From assembly GCF_900188255.1 (NCBI RefSeq), contig NZ_FZNS01000003.1:310001-374000 (forward strand): a stretch of 64,000 bases of DNA, given 5' to 3'. Made by a program: the position numbers and the translations under genes. Shown here piece after piece: positions 1 through 9,256 of the stretch (positions are counted from its first letter, which is position 1; each line of letters begins with the position of its first letter). The notes beneath the pieces were generated by a model that worked only from the letters and a program-made list of their open reading frames with translations, was not told the DNA's origin and made no database searches. The stretch is from Hymenobacter mucosus (GTDB lineage: Bacteria; Bacteroidota; Bacteroidia; Cytophagales; Hymenobacteraceae).

Positions 1-234
1 TTGCTCACTACGTTCCAAAAAGGCGACTTCTTTGGGGAGTTGGCTTTGCTCGACGCCGAGCCCCGCTCGGCCACAGCCCTGGCCCGTGGCCCCGTTGTGG
101 CATTTCGCCTAGACCAAGAAGATTTCTATGATGTGATGGAGGAGCGCGGTGAGGTGCTCCGAAACATTCTGCGGGTACTCTGCCAGCGCCTTCGCCGCCA
201 GAATGAGAAAACCCACCTACCGGAAACAAAGTAA
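1..234 (+). CDS. Cyclic-nucleotide-binding domain protein, C-terminal fragment
   Basis: The reading frame is open at the left edge, so only the last 77 residues are seen. They contain a phosphate-binding cassette typical of CRP/CNB domains (FGELALLDAEPRSATA, with the Glu and Arg that contact the cyclic phosphate), followed by a basic helix that ends in RLRRQNEKTHL. The family binds cAMP or cGMP, either in a transcription regulator or as the tail of a larger transporter or HEAT-repeat protein. No helix-turn-helix follows the cassette, so a classic CRP regulator is less likely. A receiver-adenylate cyclase lies 1.5 kb away, which makes a local cAMP link attractive but unproven. Confidence 0.8.
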   Translation: MLTTFQKGDFFGELALLDAEPRSATALARGPVVAFRLDQEDFYDVMEERGEVLRNILRVLCQRLRRQNEKTHLPETK

Positions 235-292
235 GGCACTGCCGGCCGGGATGCGGGGCGAAGACTAGCCCCGCATCCCGGCCGGCAGTGCC
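235..292. terminator. Long perfect hairpin between convergent genes
   Basis: Arms at 235-259 and 268-292 are perfectly complementary over 25 bp, with an 8-base loop. The hairpin begins immediately after the stop codon of the upstream + gene and ends 19 bases before the stop of the - strand gene. There is no clear U-run on either side, so it is called a bidirectional terminator from position and structure. Confidence 0.7.
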
Positions 293-310
293 TACTACCC
301 TAGCAAGCCG

Positions 311-1555
311 CTACTTTCCCTGGGGCGGCTGCCAGAAAGCCGCCGCATTGCTAGTGGTGTAGCTAATGAGGGTAGTGGTGCCTACCTTATCAGTGCTTAT
401 CGGCGGCGCTTTGGCAGCGGCAGGCTGCGTTAGGAGCCGGACGTACTGAATGGTCTTGCCAGTGGCGCGGGTTTCTAGGTTGTACTCGCTGCTGACTGGG
501 GTTTCCAGTTGGTACAGGTTCTTGGCCATGTAGCGATACAGATACTCTTCCTTGGTGGCCGATTGCTTGTGGTTCCAATTGGCGGTTGGGTTGAGCAAAA
601 GCGGCTGGCCGTTGATGAGCCGCTCGCGCACTTCTTCAATGCTCAGCAAGTTGCCCTGCTCGTTCATCACGTAAGCATCCTGCGTGGGGTCCATATAAAG
701 CCACTTTTTCTGGCTTGTAGAGTACACGGAGTTGATGACGTGGCTGTCGAAGTCAGCAGTGTCTTTGGGCAGGCACCCCACAAACCGCGACTGGAAACCC
801 ATGGCCAGGTACACCTCATTGAGCACGGTAGCTAGCCCCCGGCAGTTCAGGCCCCGCTTCTCCTGCTGGCATACCGTCAGTAGGTCGTGGGCATTGCGCA
901 GCTTGGGGTTCTCAATGGTGCCATTGTGCGGTACCCGCTCGTGCACCCAGTGCATGAGGTTAATCATCTGCGAAACATCGGTACCAGCACCGGCAATGGA
1001 ATCCAGCTTGTAGGTCTTACGCAGCATGGCCAACTGAGGCGCGTCGGCGGCTTGGTAGCGGAAAGAAGGTAGCCTACTGGCTGACTCGGTCGTGTACCCT
1101 TTGTCTTTCTGGAGGATATAGCGGTAGTCACCCTTGTCGCGAATGGACGCCATCTGCTGCTGGAAGGCCTTGTCACCCCGAATAAAGTCGAGGTCCGTAT
1201 CTGATGTAGCGTGCAGGTAGTCCTGGTAGCCGCTCCCAATGGCTTGGCGGAAGTTTGCCAGGGCATTTGGGCGGTCTTTCAGCAGGGAGTAGTAGCAGGC
1301 CTCGTTGTAGTAAAGATTTGCCTCTAGCCCCCGGAAGTTCTGCTTGGTGGCTTCGTCCAGGGTGTTGTAGGCTTGGTGCCACTGGGCGTAGAGCGCCAGC
1401 GCCGGCCGGTATTGTTTGGCGGTTATCAGCTGGCGTATTTCCTTACTCTTACTTGTCGAGTAGGCGTCAAACTCAGCCTTGGTTTTCACCTGCTGCGCAT
1501 GAACCGAGGCCGCGCCCAGCAAAAGCCCGGCGCTCAGCAATACAACATGTCTCAT
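311..1555 (-). CDS. Exported transglutaminase-like protein with TPR-type N-terminus
   Basis: A 414-residue protein. The first 20 residues are a signal peptide ending in VHAQ. Residues about 40-130 are helical and TPR-like (a YYNEACYYSLL segment with an alanine-rich helix pattern). Residues about 190-300 are a transglutaminase-like cysteine protease fold: Cys in LNCRG, His in DSHVINSVY and Asp in YMDPT form the expected Cys-His-Asp triad. The family includes proteases and amidases of unknown substrate; periplasmic or outer-surface location is inferred from the signal peptide. It is a single gene, convergent with the preceding one and separated from it by a long hairpin. A second, unrelated transglutaminase-like gene occurs near 57 kb. 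Confidence 0.75.
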   Translation of the reverse strand: MRHVVLLSAGLLLGAASVHAQQVKTKAEFDAYSTSKSKEIRQLITAKQYRPALALYAQWHQAYNTLDEATKQNFRGLEANLYYNEACYYSLLKDRPNALANFRQAIGSGYQDYLHATSDTDLDFIRGDKAFQQQMASIRDKGDYRYILQKDKGYTTESASRLPSFRYQAADAPQLAMLRKTYKLDSIAGAGTDVSQMINLMHWVHERVPHNGTIENPKLRNAHDLLTVCQQEKRGLNCRGLATVLNEVYLAMGFQSRFVGCLPKDTADFDSHVINSVYSTSQKKWLYMDPTQDAYVMNEQGNLLSIEEVRERLINGQPLLLNPTANWNHKQSATKEEYLYRYMAKNLYQLETPVSSEYNLETRATGKTIQYVRLLTQPAAAKAPPISTDKVGTTTLISYTTSNAAAFWQPPQGK

Positions 1556-1661
1556 TGGGATAGATAAAGTAGAGGAACAATAAAGTAGTCAGCTAGATCA
1601 GATGCCTATGCTGCATAAGCAGTTGCCTGAGCAGCCTGGGAAATAATAGCATAAGCTCCGC

Positions 1662-1691
1662 CCCTCGTTCCGGGCTAGTCCAGAACGAGGG
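1662..1691 (-). terminator. Hairpin downstream of the receiver-cyclase gene
   Basis: CCCTCGTTC at 1662-1670 pairs with GAACGAGGG at 1683-1691 around a 12-base loop. It lies just beyond the stop of the - strand receiver-cyclase gene. The stem is 9 bp and no strong U-run follows, so confidence is moderate. Confidence 0.5.
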
Positions 1692-1713
1692 AAATAAGTC
1701 GGCAACCTCGCTG

Positions 1714-2760
1714 CTAGGCTACTACCTCGTAAATCATCACGGGTTTGGCCTTATTCTTCAGCGTAACCTCGCGCAAAGGCTTGCACTGAAACGACTCCTT
1801 TACGCGCTGATAGGTAGCTTCGGTGATGATGATTTGGCCGGGCTGAGCCACCGATTGCAGGCGCTGGCTCACATTCACCGTGTCGCCGATAACGGTGTAG
1901 TCCAGGCGCTTAAGAGATGCCGACCCAATGTTGCCCGACACCATTTCGCCGGTGTTGATGCCAATGGATATTTCAGGGTGGTAGGCGGTGCCGTTGGGCA
2001 GGATGCTCTCGTTGGCTTGCAGGGCCGTGCGTACAGCCAAGGCCGCGTCCATGGCCCGGTCGAGGTGATATTCGCCCCGGAACACGGCCATGACGGCGTC
2101 GCCCATGAACTTATCCACGTAGCCTCCCTGCGCAATAATCTCCTTCACCATTTGGTCGAAGTAGGTATTGAGCATCTTCACCACATCGGCGGGGGGGAGT
2201 ACTTCGGAGAGCGACGTGAAGCCGCAGATGTCTACGAACAGTACCGTGGCCTCCACCGTTTCGCTGGCCATCAGGGTGTTCTCGAAGCCAGGGCGCCCCA
2301 TAAAATTGAGCACCGTTTCATCGACGTACATGCGCAGAATGTTGTTTTCCTGCACCGCTCGGAGGGTTTGGCGCAGTTGCTGCACGTGCGCGGCCGTTTT
2401 CTCCATGGTCAGCTCCAAATCCTGAAAGTCTACGGGCTTGGTCACGAAGTCGAAGGCCCCACGGTTCATGGCCGTGCGGATGTTCTGCATATCGCCGTAG
2501 GCCGATACCATGACCGCCTTTATGACGGCGCTGGCATCGGGAAGACGGCTGAGCAGGGTCAGGCCATCCATCACGGGCATGTTGATGTCGGACAAGATGA
2601 TGTCGAGGTCAGGGTGTTGCTGTAGCTGGTCCAGGGCTTCCTGGCCGTTACCAGCAAACACAAATTCGTACACACCTTCCCGAATCTTGCGCCGAAACTT
2701 TTGCTTGATCAACAGTTCCAAGTCGGCCTCATCATCGACCACAAGTACTTTAGTTTTCAT
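1714..2760 (-). CDS. Response regulator with class III adenylate cyclase output
   Basis: A 348-residue protein with two domains. Residues 1-125 are a receiver: VVDDEAD gives the acidic pocket, SDINMPVMDG holds the phosphoacceptor Asp, and the Lys is in TKPVD. Residues about 165-345 are a class III nucleotide cyclase. VDICGFTSL and GDAVMAVF carry the two metal-binding Asp residues, and VDKFMGD plus DYTVIGDTVN supply the Lys and Asp that select adenine, so ATP is the likely substrate. NVSQRL holds the transition-state Asn and Arg. It overlaps the upstream receiver gene by 11 bp, so the two are cotranscribed. The expected role is phosphorylation-controlled cAMP synthesis. No membrane segment is present. 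Confidence 0.9.
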   Translation of the reverse strand: MKTKVLVVDDEADLELLIKQKFRRKIREGVYEFVFAGNGQEALDQLQQHPDLDIILSDINMPVMDGLTLLSRLPDASAVIKAVMVSAYGDMQNIRTAMNRGAFDFVTKPVDFQDLELTMEKTAAHVQQLRQTLRAVQENNILRMYVDETVLNFMGRPGFENTLMASETVEATVLFVDICGFTSLSEVLPPADVVKMLNTYFDQMVKEIIAQGGYVDKFMGDAVMAVFRGEYHLDRAMDAALAVRTALQANESILPNGTAYHPEISIGINTGEMVSGNIGSASLKRLDYTVIGDTVNVSQRLQSVAQPGQIIITEATYQRVKESFQCKPLREVTLKNKAKPVMIYEVVA

Positions 2761-3148
2761 GGCTGGCCATTGAGGTGAGCTTCGCCTTCAAAGCGGTAAA
2801 GTCCACTGGCTTGGTAAGAAAATCGTTGGCTCCCAGCTGTAGTGCCTGCTGGTGGCTTTCCTCGTCGCCGTAGGCGGTTATCATCATCACCTGGGGGGGT
2901 AGAGGGGGCGGCGGGGCAGCATATTCCTGGCGAATACGCTTCAGAAGCTCCAAGCCACTCATGCCGGGCATGTTGATGTCGGAGAGGATCAGCACCACCT
3001 CCGAGGGGTGCGCGTGCAAAAAGTCGAGTGCCTCTTCACCGGAGTAGGCGAAGGTAAAGGCAAACTGCCCGCTGCGAATTTCGCGACGAAAACGCTGCTC
3101 AAATAAGGCGCGCACATCTTTCTCATCGTCTACTACCAGTATTTTCAT
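2750..3148 (-). CDS. Stand-alone receiver-domain response regulator
   Basis: About 132 residues from the ATG at 3148; a start 9 bases further upstream is possible but adds only three residues before MKILVVDDE. It is a single CheY-like receiver: DDEKD acidic pair, phosphoacceptor in LSDINMPGMSG, Thr in MITAYGD, Lys in TKPVD. There is no output domain. It starts 39 bp after the histidine kinase stop and its end overlaps the receiver-cyclase gene, so the order kinase, receiver, receiver-cyclase suggests one operon. The small receiver may act as a phosphate sink or phosphorelay partner, or may bind another protein; which of these cannot be told from sequence. Confidence 0.85.
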   Translation of the reverse strand: MKILVVDDEKDVRALFEQRFRREIRSGQFAFTFAYSGEEALDFLHAHPSEVVLILSDINMPGMSGLELLKRIRQEYAAPPPPLPPQVMMITAYGDEESHQQALQLGANDFLTKPVDFTALKAKLTSMASHEN

Positions 3149-3187
3149 CGCAAACAAAGCTAAAATAATCCCCCAAGAGTTCTACTA

Positions 3188-4567
3188 CTATGCTGGCAGT
3201 GTGATGATAAACTCTGTGCCAGTGCCTTCCTCACTTTCTACCGTTAGGGTGCCGCCGTGGCCCTTCGTCACAATGTCGTAGCTCAGGGAAAGGCCCAAAC
3301 CCGTACCCTCCCCAGTGGGCTTGGTGGTAAAGAAGGGCTGGAATATTTTTTGTTGCATGCCTTCGGGAATGCCGGCCCCGTTATCACGCACGTGCACTTC
3401 CACGGTATTTTCCGCCGTGCGATGCGTGCGCACACTCACAGTAGGCACGTAGCCATCCTGCGGGTGTGCTTCCTGCTTTTTGTGCACGGCATAGAAGGCG
3501 TTGGTAAACAGATTCAGGAGCACCCGTCCTAAGTCCTGCGACACGGCCTCGATCTGGCCTAGGTTCGGGTCAAAATCTGTGTTCATGGTGGCGTTGAAGG
3601 CCTTGTTTTTAGCCCGCAGCCCGTGGTAGGCTAAGCGCAGGTATTCATCGGCGAGAACGTTGAGGTCGGTGGGCTGCCGTTCGCCGGAACTGGCGCGGCT
3701 GTGCTCTAGCATGCCCCGCACAATGCTGGCGGCGCGCTGTCCGTGGAAGGTGATTTTGGTGAGGTTTTGCCGCAGGTCTTCCAGCAACTCTGCCTCTAAC
3801 TCCGGGTCGCGTTCCGATTTCTGGCGCTCCTCGTCCAACTCCGTAATCAGTTCGGCGCTTACATCGGAGAAGTTGGTGACGAAGTTGAGAGGGTTCTGAA
3901 TTTCGTGAGCAATACCGGCGGTTAGCTCCCCGAGGCTGGCCATCTTTTCGGCCTGGATAAGCTGGGCCTGGGTAGTACGTAGCTCCGTGAGGGCTTCTCG
4001 CAGTTCCTCGGTTTGTTGGGTAAGGGTAGAGGTGCGTTCGGCTACCAGGCGCTCTAGTTCCGCGTTTTGGGCCTCAATGAGGCGCTTGGCCTTTTCTTCC
4101 TCCTCCCGCTGTAGCCGCTCCGCTTCCAAGGATTTCTTCTGGCTGCGGGCAATGAACAGGAACGTAAACAGCCAGATGAACGCAAACCCTTGGGAGGTTT
4201 CAAACACATCATCATACTCCTTGAGCAGGTCGCGGCCGGTTACGGCAATGAGCAGCTCAATGGCCGCGTATAAGGTATACGGCGCCACGGCTAGTAGTAG
4301 GGTGCGAGCCGGGCGGTAGAAGCTTAACCGTATGAGCACCAGCACCACAATGCTGAGCACGATGAATATGTAAAACTCATCTAACTGATCCGACTTCCAC
4401 TCAAACAGATAGGCCAAACCCATCAGCACCACGCCCGGCACCCAGATGTGGTTTAGCAGGGCATTGAAGCGCGGCATACGGACCGGCAGATCCAGAAACC
4501 GTCGGAGGCCGCGCACAATCAACAGGGCCGGCACAATACTGATCAGGACCGAGGTGTTGAAGTTCAT
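3188..4567 (-). CDS. Membrane sensor histidine kinase
   Basis: 459 residues. Residues 1-140 hold several hydrophobic segments, so the sensor is membrane-embedded with no obvious large periplasmic domain. Residues about 145-205 form a charged coiled coil (KSLEAERLQREEEEKAKR). The H-box is HEIQNPLNFVTNFSDV near residue 222, and the ATPase part has the N-box (LLNLFTNAFYAV), DNGAGIP, and GTGLGLSLSYDI boxes. This is the kinase expected to phosphorylate the two receivers encoded just downstream. A QNPLN-type H-box with a coiled-coil signal helix is common in Bacteroidota kinases. It is the first gene of the presumed three-gene operon. Confidence 0.9.
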   Translation of the reverse strand: MNFNTSVLISIVPALLIVRGLRRFLDLPVRMPRFNALLNHIWVPGVVLMGLAYLFEWKSDQLDEFYIFIVLSIVVLVLIRLSFYRPARTLLLAVAPYTLYAAIELLIAVTGRDLLKEYDDVFETSQGFAFIWLFTFLFIARSQKKSLEAERLQREEEEKAKRLIEAQNAELERLVAERTSTLTQQTEELREALTELRTTQAQLIQAEKMASLGELTAGIAHEIQNPLNFVTNFSDVSAELITELDEERQKSERDPELEAELLEDLRQNLTKITFHGQRAASIVRGMLEHSRASSGERQPTDLNVLADEYLRLAYHGLRAKNKAFNATMNTDFDPNLGQIEAVSQDLGRVLLNLFTNAFYAVHKKQEAHPQDGYVPTVSVRTHRTAENTVEVHVRDNGAGIPEGMQQKIFQPFFTTKPTGEGTGLGLSLSYDIVTKGHGGTLTVESEEGTGTEFIITLPA

Positions 4568-4690
4568 AGCAATAAGCCAGTCGGAGGGATGTTCAGTAAC
4601 GGAACAGGTAGGCGCGGGGCCTCAACTTTAGCGCCGCACTGCAAACTAGCGTTTTGCTTGCTATTGCCAGCGCAGCGGTGTTCAGCAGCG

Positions 4691-4990
4691 CTAATCGGGT
4701 CTGCCGTCGAGCCAGCCTTTAGGGAGGGGTAAGGTAATTTCTACTACCGGATTGCTGGTGCGCAGGGCTTGCTTCTTGCGTTGTTCCTTGTCGGTATCGT
4801 TACTTTTGGAGAGTAGAGCAGAAGCGTACTTTGTGACAACACCCACCGCAGAAGGTAGCGTGAATGAGATGATGAGCTGGCGGCGCTGCCGCGTTGGCGG
4901 CGTTTTGGTGGTAGGAGCCGTTTGTGCATGCCCCGTCAGAGCTAGTAGCCAAAACGCTGATAGCAGGATAAGGGACTTACAACGGGACAT
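4691..4990 (-). CDS. Small exported protein of unknown function
   Basis: 99 residues from the ATG at 4990; a start 27 bases upstream exists but would place nine residues before a good signal peptide (MSRCKSLILLSAFWLLALTGHAQ). The mature part is short, polar and rich in Thr, Pro, Lys and Arg (PTTKTPPTRQRR). I do not recognise a family. It lies upstream of the histidine kinase in the same orientation, with about 120 bp between. Confidence 0.5.
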   Translation of the reverse strand: MSRCKSLILLSAFWLLALTGHAQTAPTTKTPPTRQRRQLIISFTLPSAVGVVTKYASALLSKSNDTDKEQRKKQALRTSNPVVEITLPLPKGWLDGRPD

Positions 4991-5169
4991 TAGAAAAGGA
5001 TAGGTATACCTGGGCACCTACCAGACGGCGAAGGGCCACTGGCGCTGCCCATAATGGCTAGCCTCAGCAAGGTATCATGTGGCAGCGGCTAGTGCAATGG
5101 TAGCAAGCCGGGCCGCAGAAAATAAACGGCGGTGCTTCTCTCCTTTCGTATCTGCCAGGGTTCCGGTAA

Positions 5170-5973
5170 CTACTCAGCTAGGATGCGCCGAAGGTGGCGC
5201 TGGTAGCTTGGGTTATCGGTGAGGCCGTTGTGCCCGGCGTCGGCCAGTGTAATAAACTGATCCTGCGGCTTGAGAGCAGCTTGCAAGGCAAGCGTGCCCT
5301 GGTACTCAATGATTTCGTCTTGGTCGCCGTGGAAGATGACGACGGGGGCTGACACGCGCGGCAGTATATCGTCGGTGGCCAGGGGGTAGCGTACAATAAA
5401 GGCAGGTACCCACGGATAATGGCGGCGGGCCATGGCACGCATGCTAGTGTAAGGCGCCTGCAAAATGAGCTGCTTGGGATGGTGCCGGGCCGCTAGCCAC
5501 GTGGCGATGCCCGTACCCAAAGAGTAGCCCAGCACTATGGTGCGCTCTTCCGGATAATGGGGCAGGAGCTGCTGGTAGGCCGCCTCGGCATCGGAGAGGA
5601 GCTGTGCTTGACTGCCGATACGACCCTGGCTTTTGCCGTAGCCACGGTAGTCGAGCAGGAACACGTCGTAGCCTAGGCGGGTGTAGGTAGGTGCTACGTG
5701 GCCCCAGCTGTCGAGGGCGCCGCCGTTACCGTGGAGGTAGAAAACGAGGCCTTTCCTCGCAGCAGAGTTGGTAGGAAAGAGCAGGCCATGCAGACGGGTG
5801 CCATCGGGGGCAGTAACCCAGCGCTCAGTAAACCGTTGCGGAAAGCGGAATTGATAGTTAGCCGCTAGCTTGTCAGGAAAGAAAAGCAGCCGCTCCTGCT
5901 GGAAGTACAGCAACACGCAAACGCCCACGTACAGTACCGAGCCAAAGCCCAGGAGCCACAGGAAAATTTTCAT
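5170..5973 (-). CDS. Alpha/beta hydrolase (BEM46/ABHD-like)
   Basis: 267 residues. An N-terminal hydrophobic helix (FLWLLGFGSVLYVGVCVLLYF) probably anchors it in the membrane. The hydrolase core shows YLHGNGG for the oxyanion region, DYRGYGKS, the nucleophile Ser in GYSLGTG, an acidic residue in HGDQDE and the catalytic His in DAGHNGL. The family includes esterases, thioesterases and serine aminopeptidase-like proteins; the substrate is not predictable. It begins 27 bp after the moaA stop codon on the same strand, so it may be cotranscribed with moaA without being part of cofactor synthesis. Confidence 0.85.
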   Translation of the reverse strand: MKIFLWLLGFGSVLYVGVCVLLYFQQERLLFFPDKLAANYQFRFPQRFTERWVTAPDGTRLHGLLFPTNSAARKGLVFYLHGNGGALDSWGHVAPTYTRLGYDVFLLDYRGYGKSQGRIGSQAQLLSDAEAAYQQLLPHYPEERTIVLGYSLGTGIATWLAARHHPKQLILQAPYTSMRAMARRHYPWVPAFIVRYPLATDDILPRVSAPVVIFHGDQDEIIEYQGTLALQAALKPQDQFITLADAGHNGLTDNPSYQRHLRRILAE

Positions 5974-6000
5974 AGCAACCTCATGGCCTACTCGGTGGTG

Positions 6001-7008
6001 CTACCCCCCAATTGTGCTCATCGACTCAAAGCTGAGCTGATGCAAGGGCCGCTGACTTTCCGCTTCAAAGCCATTGGCGGCACGGTTGCGGAAGGCAGAG
6101 GTAAGCGCCGTTACAATATCGGCATCAGAGGCGCCGCCACGCAGTAGGGCCCGAATATCGAGCACGCCTTGGTCGTAGAGGCAGGTCTTGAGGCCGCCTT
6201 CAGCCGTAAGACGAATACGGTTGCAGGTGCCGCAGAACGTGCGGGAGTAAGCCGCAATGATGCCCAACCGCCCCTGGTGGCCCGCCACGGTGTAGTGCGA
6301 AGCCGTGTCGCCGGAGCGAGTGGCCACTGGTGCTAGAGTGCCCAAGTTTAACTCCAGATGCTCCCGGATGCGGTTGTGATTCCAGGGGAGAGTAGCGGCG
6401 TGGCTACCACCGTTGAAGGGCATTTCCTCGATGAAGCGTACATCTACCGGAAGGTCGCGGGTCAGTTCGGCCAAAGGGAGAATGTCTTGGGTATTTTGTC
6501 CATCCATTACCACCGCATTGATTTTCACTCGAATACCAGCGGCCAGCAAGGCGTAGAACGTGTCGAGGACGCGCGGCAATTCGTCGCGGCGGGTGATGCT
6601 GGCAAAGCGGCTGCGGTCGAGGGTGTCGAGGCTGAGGTTTACCGCCTTCACGCCCATGCGGGCTAGCTCCGGCACGTGAGGCGCCGTGAGCACCCCGTTC
6701 GTAGTCATGGTGAGCTCCTCAATACCGGGAATTTCGCTGAGGCGGCTCATGAAGGGAACCAGGTCGCGGCGCACGAAGGGCTCCCCACCCGTGAGGCGCA
6801 CTTTGCGCACGCCCAGAGTAGCCATTACGGCGACCAGGCGCTCCATTTCCTCGTAGGTCAGCAGCTCTTGCTTGGGCAGGTACTTAATGCCTTCCTCAGG
6901 CATACAGTAAAAGCAGCGCAGGTTGCACCGGTCCGTAACAGCTAGGCGCAGGTACTCCAGCGGGCGGCCGTGGTTATCAAACAAAACAGATGGTACAACA
7001 GCAGACAT
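6001..7008 (-). CDS. moaA: GTP 3',8-cyclase MoaA
   Basis: 335 residues from the ATG at 7008, chosen because an upstream start at 7056 adds a tail with no family similarity. MoaA is the radical-SAM enzyme that, with MoaC, turns GTP into cyclic pyranopterin monophosphate. The N-terminal cluster motif is CNLRCFYC (Cys28, 32, 35). The second, GTP-binding cluster is FCGTCNRIRL with a later Cys in LKTCLY. LTGGEPFVRRDL is the radical-SAM glycine motif, and the protein ends in the conserved Gly-Gly. The gene is divergent from moaD across about 160 bp that must hold both promoters. Confidence 0.95.
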   Translation of the reverse strand: MSAVVPSVLFDNHGRPLEYLRLAVTDRCNLRCFYCMPEEGIKYLPKQELLTYEEMERLVAVMATLGVRKVRLTGGEPFVRRDLVPFMSRLSEIPGIEELTMTTNGVLTAPHVPELARMGVKAVNLSLDTLDRSRFASITRRDELPRVLDTFYALLAAGIRVKINAVVMDGQNTQDILPLAELTRDLPVDVRFIEEMPFNGGSHAATLPWNHNRIREHLELNLGTLAPVATRSGDTASHYTVAGHQGRLGIIAAYSRTFCGTCNRIRLTAEGGLKTCLYDQGVLDIRALLRGGASDADIVTALTSAFRNRAANGFEAESQRPLHQLSFESMSTIGG

Positions 7009-7172
7009 ACTCGGCAGAAAAACACCCCGCTCATGGATGGGCGGTGAAACAAACAACGTAAATCAGACTTTTCCGTTCGGGTGAGTGGCACAGTGGGCAA
7101 CACAGGTAGGGTGGACCCCCTGGTTTGACCCTCTGGCGCCGCTTCGCCCCGGTACGAATACCTAGATAACCA

Positions 7173-7415
7173 ATGAACTTGAAAATTGCTTTGTTCGGCA
7201 TTGCCCGCGAAATCGTAGGACAGTCTTCGCTAGAGGTTTCGGCACCCGAAGGACAGTCGGTGCAAGGGCTGCTGGAAGGCCTGCGGGAGCAGTATCCAGC
7301 TCTGGGCCGCCTTTCTAGCCTGGCTGTGGCCGTAAACAACGAATATGCCCCCGACGATGTCGCCCTCTCGGAGCGAGATGAAATTGCCCTTATTCCGCCC
7401 GTAAGCGGGGGGTAG
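7173..7415 (+). CDS. moaD: Molybdopterin synthase sulfur carrier subunit MoaD
   Basis: 80 residues with a ubiquitin-like fold pattern and the C-terminal Gly-Gly (PPVSGG) that is adenylated and thiocarboxylated before sulfur transfer. Length is typical. It is divergent from moaA and lies about 180 bp upstream of moaE, its partner in molybdopterin synthase. No moeB-like activating enzyme is in the window. Confidence 0.92.
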   Translation: MNLKIALFGIAREIVGQSSLEVSAPEGQSVQGLLEGLREQYPALGRLSSLAVAVNNEYAPDDVALSERDEIALIPPVSGG

Positions 7416-7597
7416 CATTTTCATTCCGAAAGCAACTAAACTTCGCTGCACAGGCAGAAGCCGGCGGGCAGCTCCTGCGCTTCAGGTACGAATGAAGTAG
7501 CCCCTAGTTGGCTTCGGCTATGCCGCAATTTCTTTTGGTAACACTGGTAGCCCCTGCCAGATTCGGTACCAAGTCCTCATCCTTATTTTGCTTACCC

Positions 7598-8017
7598 TTG
7601 ATTCAAATCGACCTCACTGACCAGCCCATCGACGTAGCCGCCGCCCTGCAGACGGTGGAGTCCGATGGGGCCGGGGCCATCAACACGTTTATCGGTACGG
7701 TGCGCAACCAAAGCACCGGCCGCCCCGTGGTGCGCCTGGAGTACGAAGCCTACGACAGCATGGCCCTGCACCAACTCCGCAAGGTAGCTGAGCAAGCCGT
7801 ACAGCAGTGGCCTATGCTGCAGCAAGTCACAGTCATTCACCGCAAAGGCACCCTGTACATTGGCGACGTGGCCGTGGTAGTGGCCGTGTCTACTCCTCAC
7901 CGCGCCGAGAGTTTTGCTGCCTGTCAGTACATCATTGATACCCTGAAGCAGGTAGTAACTATCTGGAAAAAGGAGTTTTATCAAGATGGTGACGTGTGGG
8001 TAGCTGCGCATCCGTAG
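7598..8017 (+). CDS. moaE: Molybdopterin synthase catalytic subunit MoaE
   Basis: 139 residues if translation starts at the TTG at 7598, which places IQIDLTDQPID exactly where the family begins. An ATG at 7520 would add 26 residues unlike the family, so the start is uncertain. Conserved elements are GAINTFIGTVRNQSTGR, LEYEAYDSMA, HRKGTLYIGDVAVVVAVSTPHR and WKKEFY (the Lys pair near the active site). With MoaD it converts precursor Z to molybdopterin. It is convergent with the MobA fusion gene. Confidence 0.9.
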   Translation: MIQIDLTDQPIDVAAALQTVESDGAGAINTFIGTVRNQSTGRPVVRLEYEAYDSMALHQLRKVAEQAVQQWPMLQQVTVIHRKGTLYIGDVAVVVAVSTPHRAESFAACQYIIDTLKQVVTIWKKEFYQDGDVWVAAHP

Positions 8018-8079
8018 CCAGTAGCGGCGGGCTAGAAGCAGCAATTTAAGGCTGCCGTCTGGGCCCGCCACTCGGTGCA

Positions 8080-9256
8080 TTAGCCTAGCTCTTGGCGGGC
8101 CTTTGCGGCTTCGTCTGGCGTGTTCACATTGCGTAGCTCTTCGGGTGCCGGTGGGGGCAGCAGTTCAATATCCGAGTTGATGAGGGACTTGCGTGGGCAG
8201 CTGTAGCCAAGGCTTAGAAAGCGCAGCAAAGTACCGTAGCTCTGTGGCTCCCAAATAGTAATAAGTGGCTCCGGCCATTCGTTTTCCGGGCTTTGGTAGG
8301 CGGTAGCCATCCGAGCGGCCTGCCGATGTGCTACTAAGTGGCCCAGTGTGGTTTCCGAAAGGAAAGGCAAGTCACAGGCAACGACTAGCCAGGCCGCATT
8401 GGGGTCGAGGCGGAAGGCCGAAAGCAACCCACTTAAGGGGCCAAGGTCGGTGAAGGTATCGGGCAAGGGGCGTAGGCCGGCGTACTCCAACTCATTTACT
8501 TGGTCGGGGCGGCAGGAAACGTGCACGTCTTGGCAAAAACGCGCCAGCAGCTCGGCGGCGTATGCGCGCTGCTCCTGGCCGGCGTGGTACGCCAGTTTGC
8601 CCTTGTCTTCGCCCATGCGCTGGCTCCGGCCACCGGCTAGCACAAGGCCCCGCAGGGGCGGCGCAGCCGCCTGCCACTCGCGCCGGATAAGGTCGGCCAC
8701 GGCTTCGGTGTCGTGGAGGGGTAGCACAGGTACGTTGGCGGTGCCCAGGTGAGCCTGTAGGTAGGCGGGCACTTCCGTTACCCCTTCAGGCAACAGCAGC
8801 GCGCGTACGTCGGTGAGGCGGTCGAGCTTTTTCTCAACAGGTTTGGCGGGGTCCAGAATCACGAGCTGCTGGCAGGCCCGGAAGTGGTTGCCATTCACCA
8901 GCACTATACTTTGGTGTTGCAACCATTCCTGCTGGCTGAACTTGTCTATGCCACGCTTCACATCCAAGCGTGTGAATGTGATTTTGTCGGTCAGCTCGGC
9001 GGTAGCACCGGCTTGCAGAATGGCATCCTGGCCGCCACTGCCACCCTGGGCTGCGTCGTCGCCGGCGGCGTGGTCAGCATCCACGTAGGCCACGCGCAGG
9101 GTAGGCGCAAGCAGGGGGAGTAGCCGGGCCGTCAGCTCCTTGATCTTACCGCACGGAGCCCCCAAGATGGCAAGCTCATGGCGATTAAATTCACCCAGGT
9201 TAGGGCGGGTTAGCTGGGCGTGCTTGGTGCGCGGTGCCGAGTTAGCGGCGGGGAGC

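Noticed and set aside
1834..2625. A 263-residue open frame on the + strand
   Set aside because: It lies wholly antisense to the receiver-cyclase gene, which has full domain support; the frame is a by-product of GC-rich codon use.
7009..7172. A molybdenum cofactor riboswitch between moaA and moaD
   Set aside because: I could not find the conserved core of the Moco RNA motif in these 160 bases.
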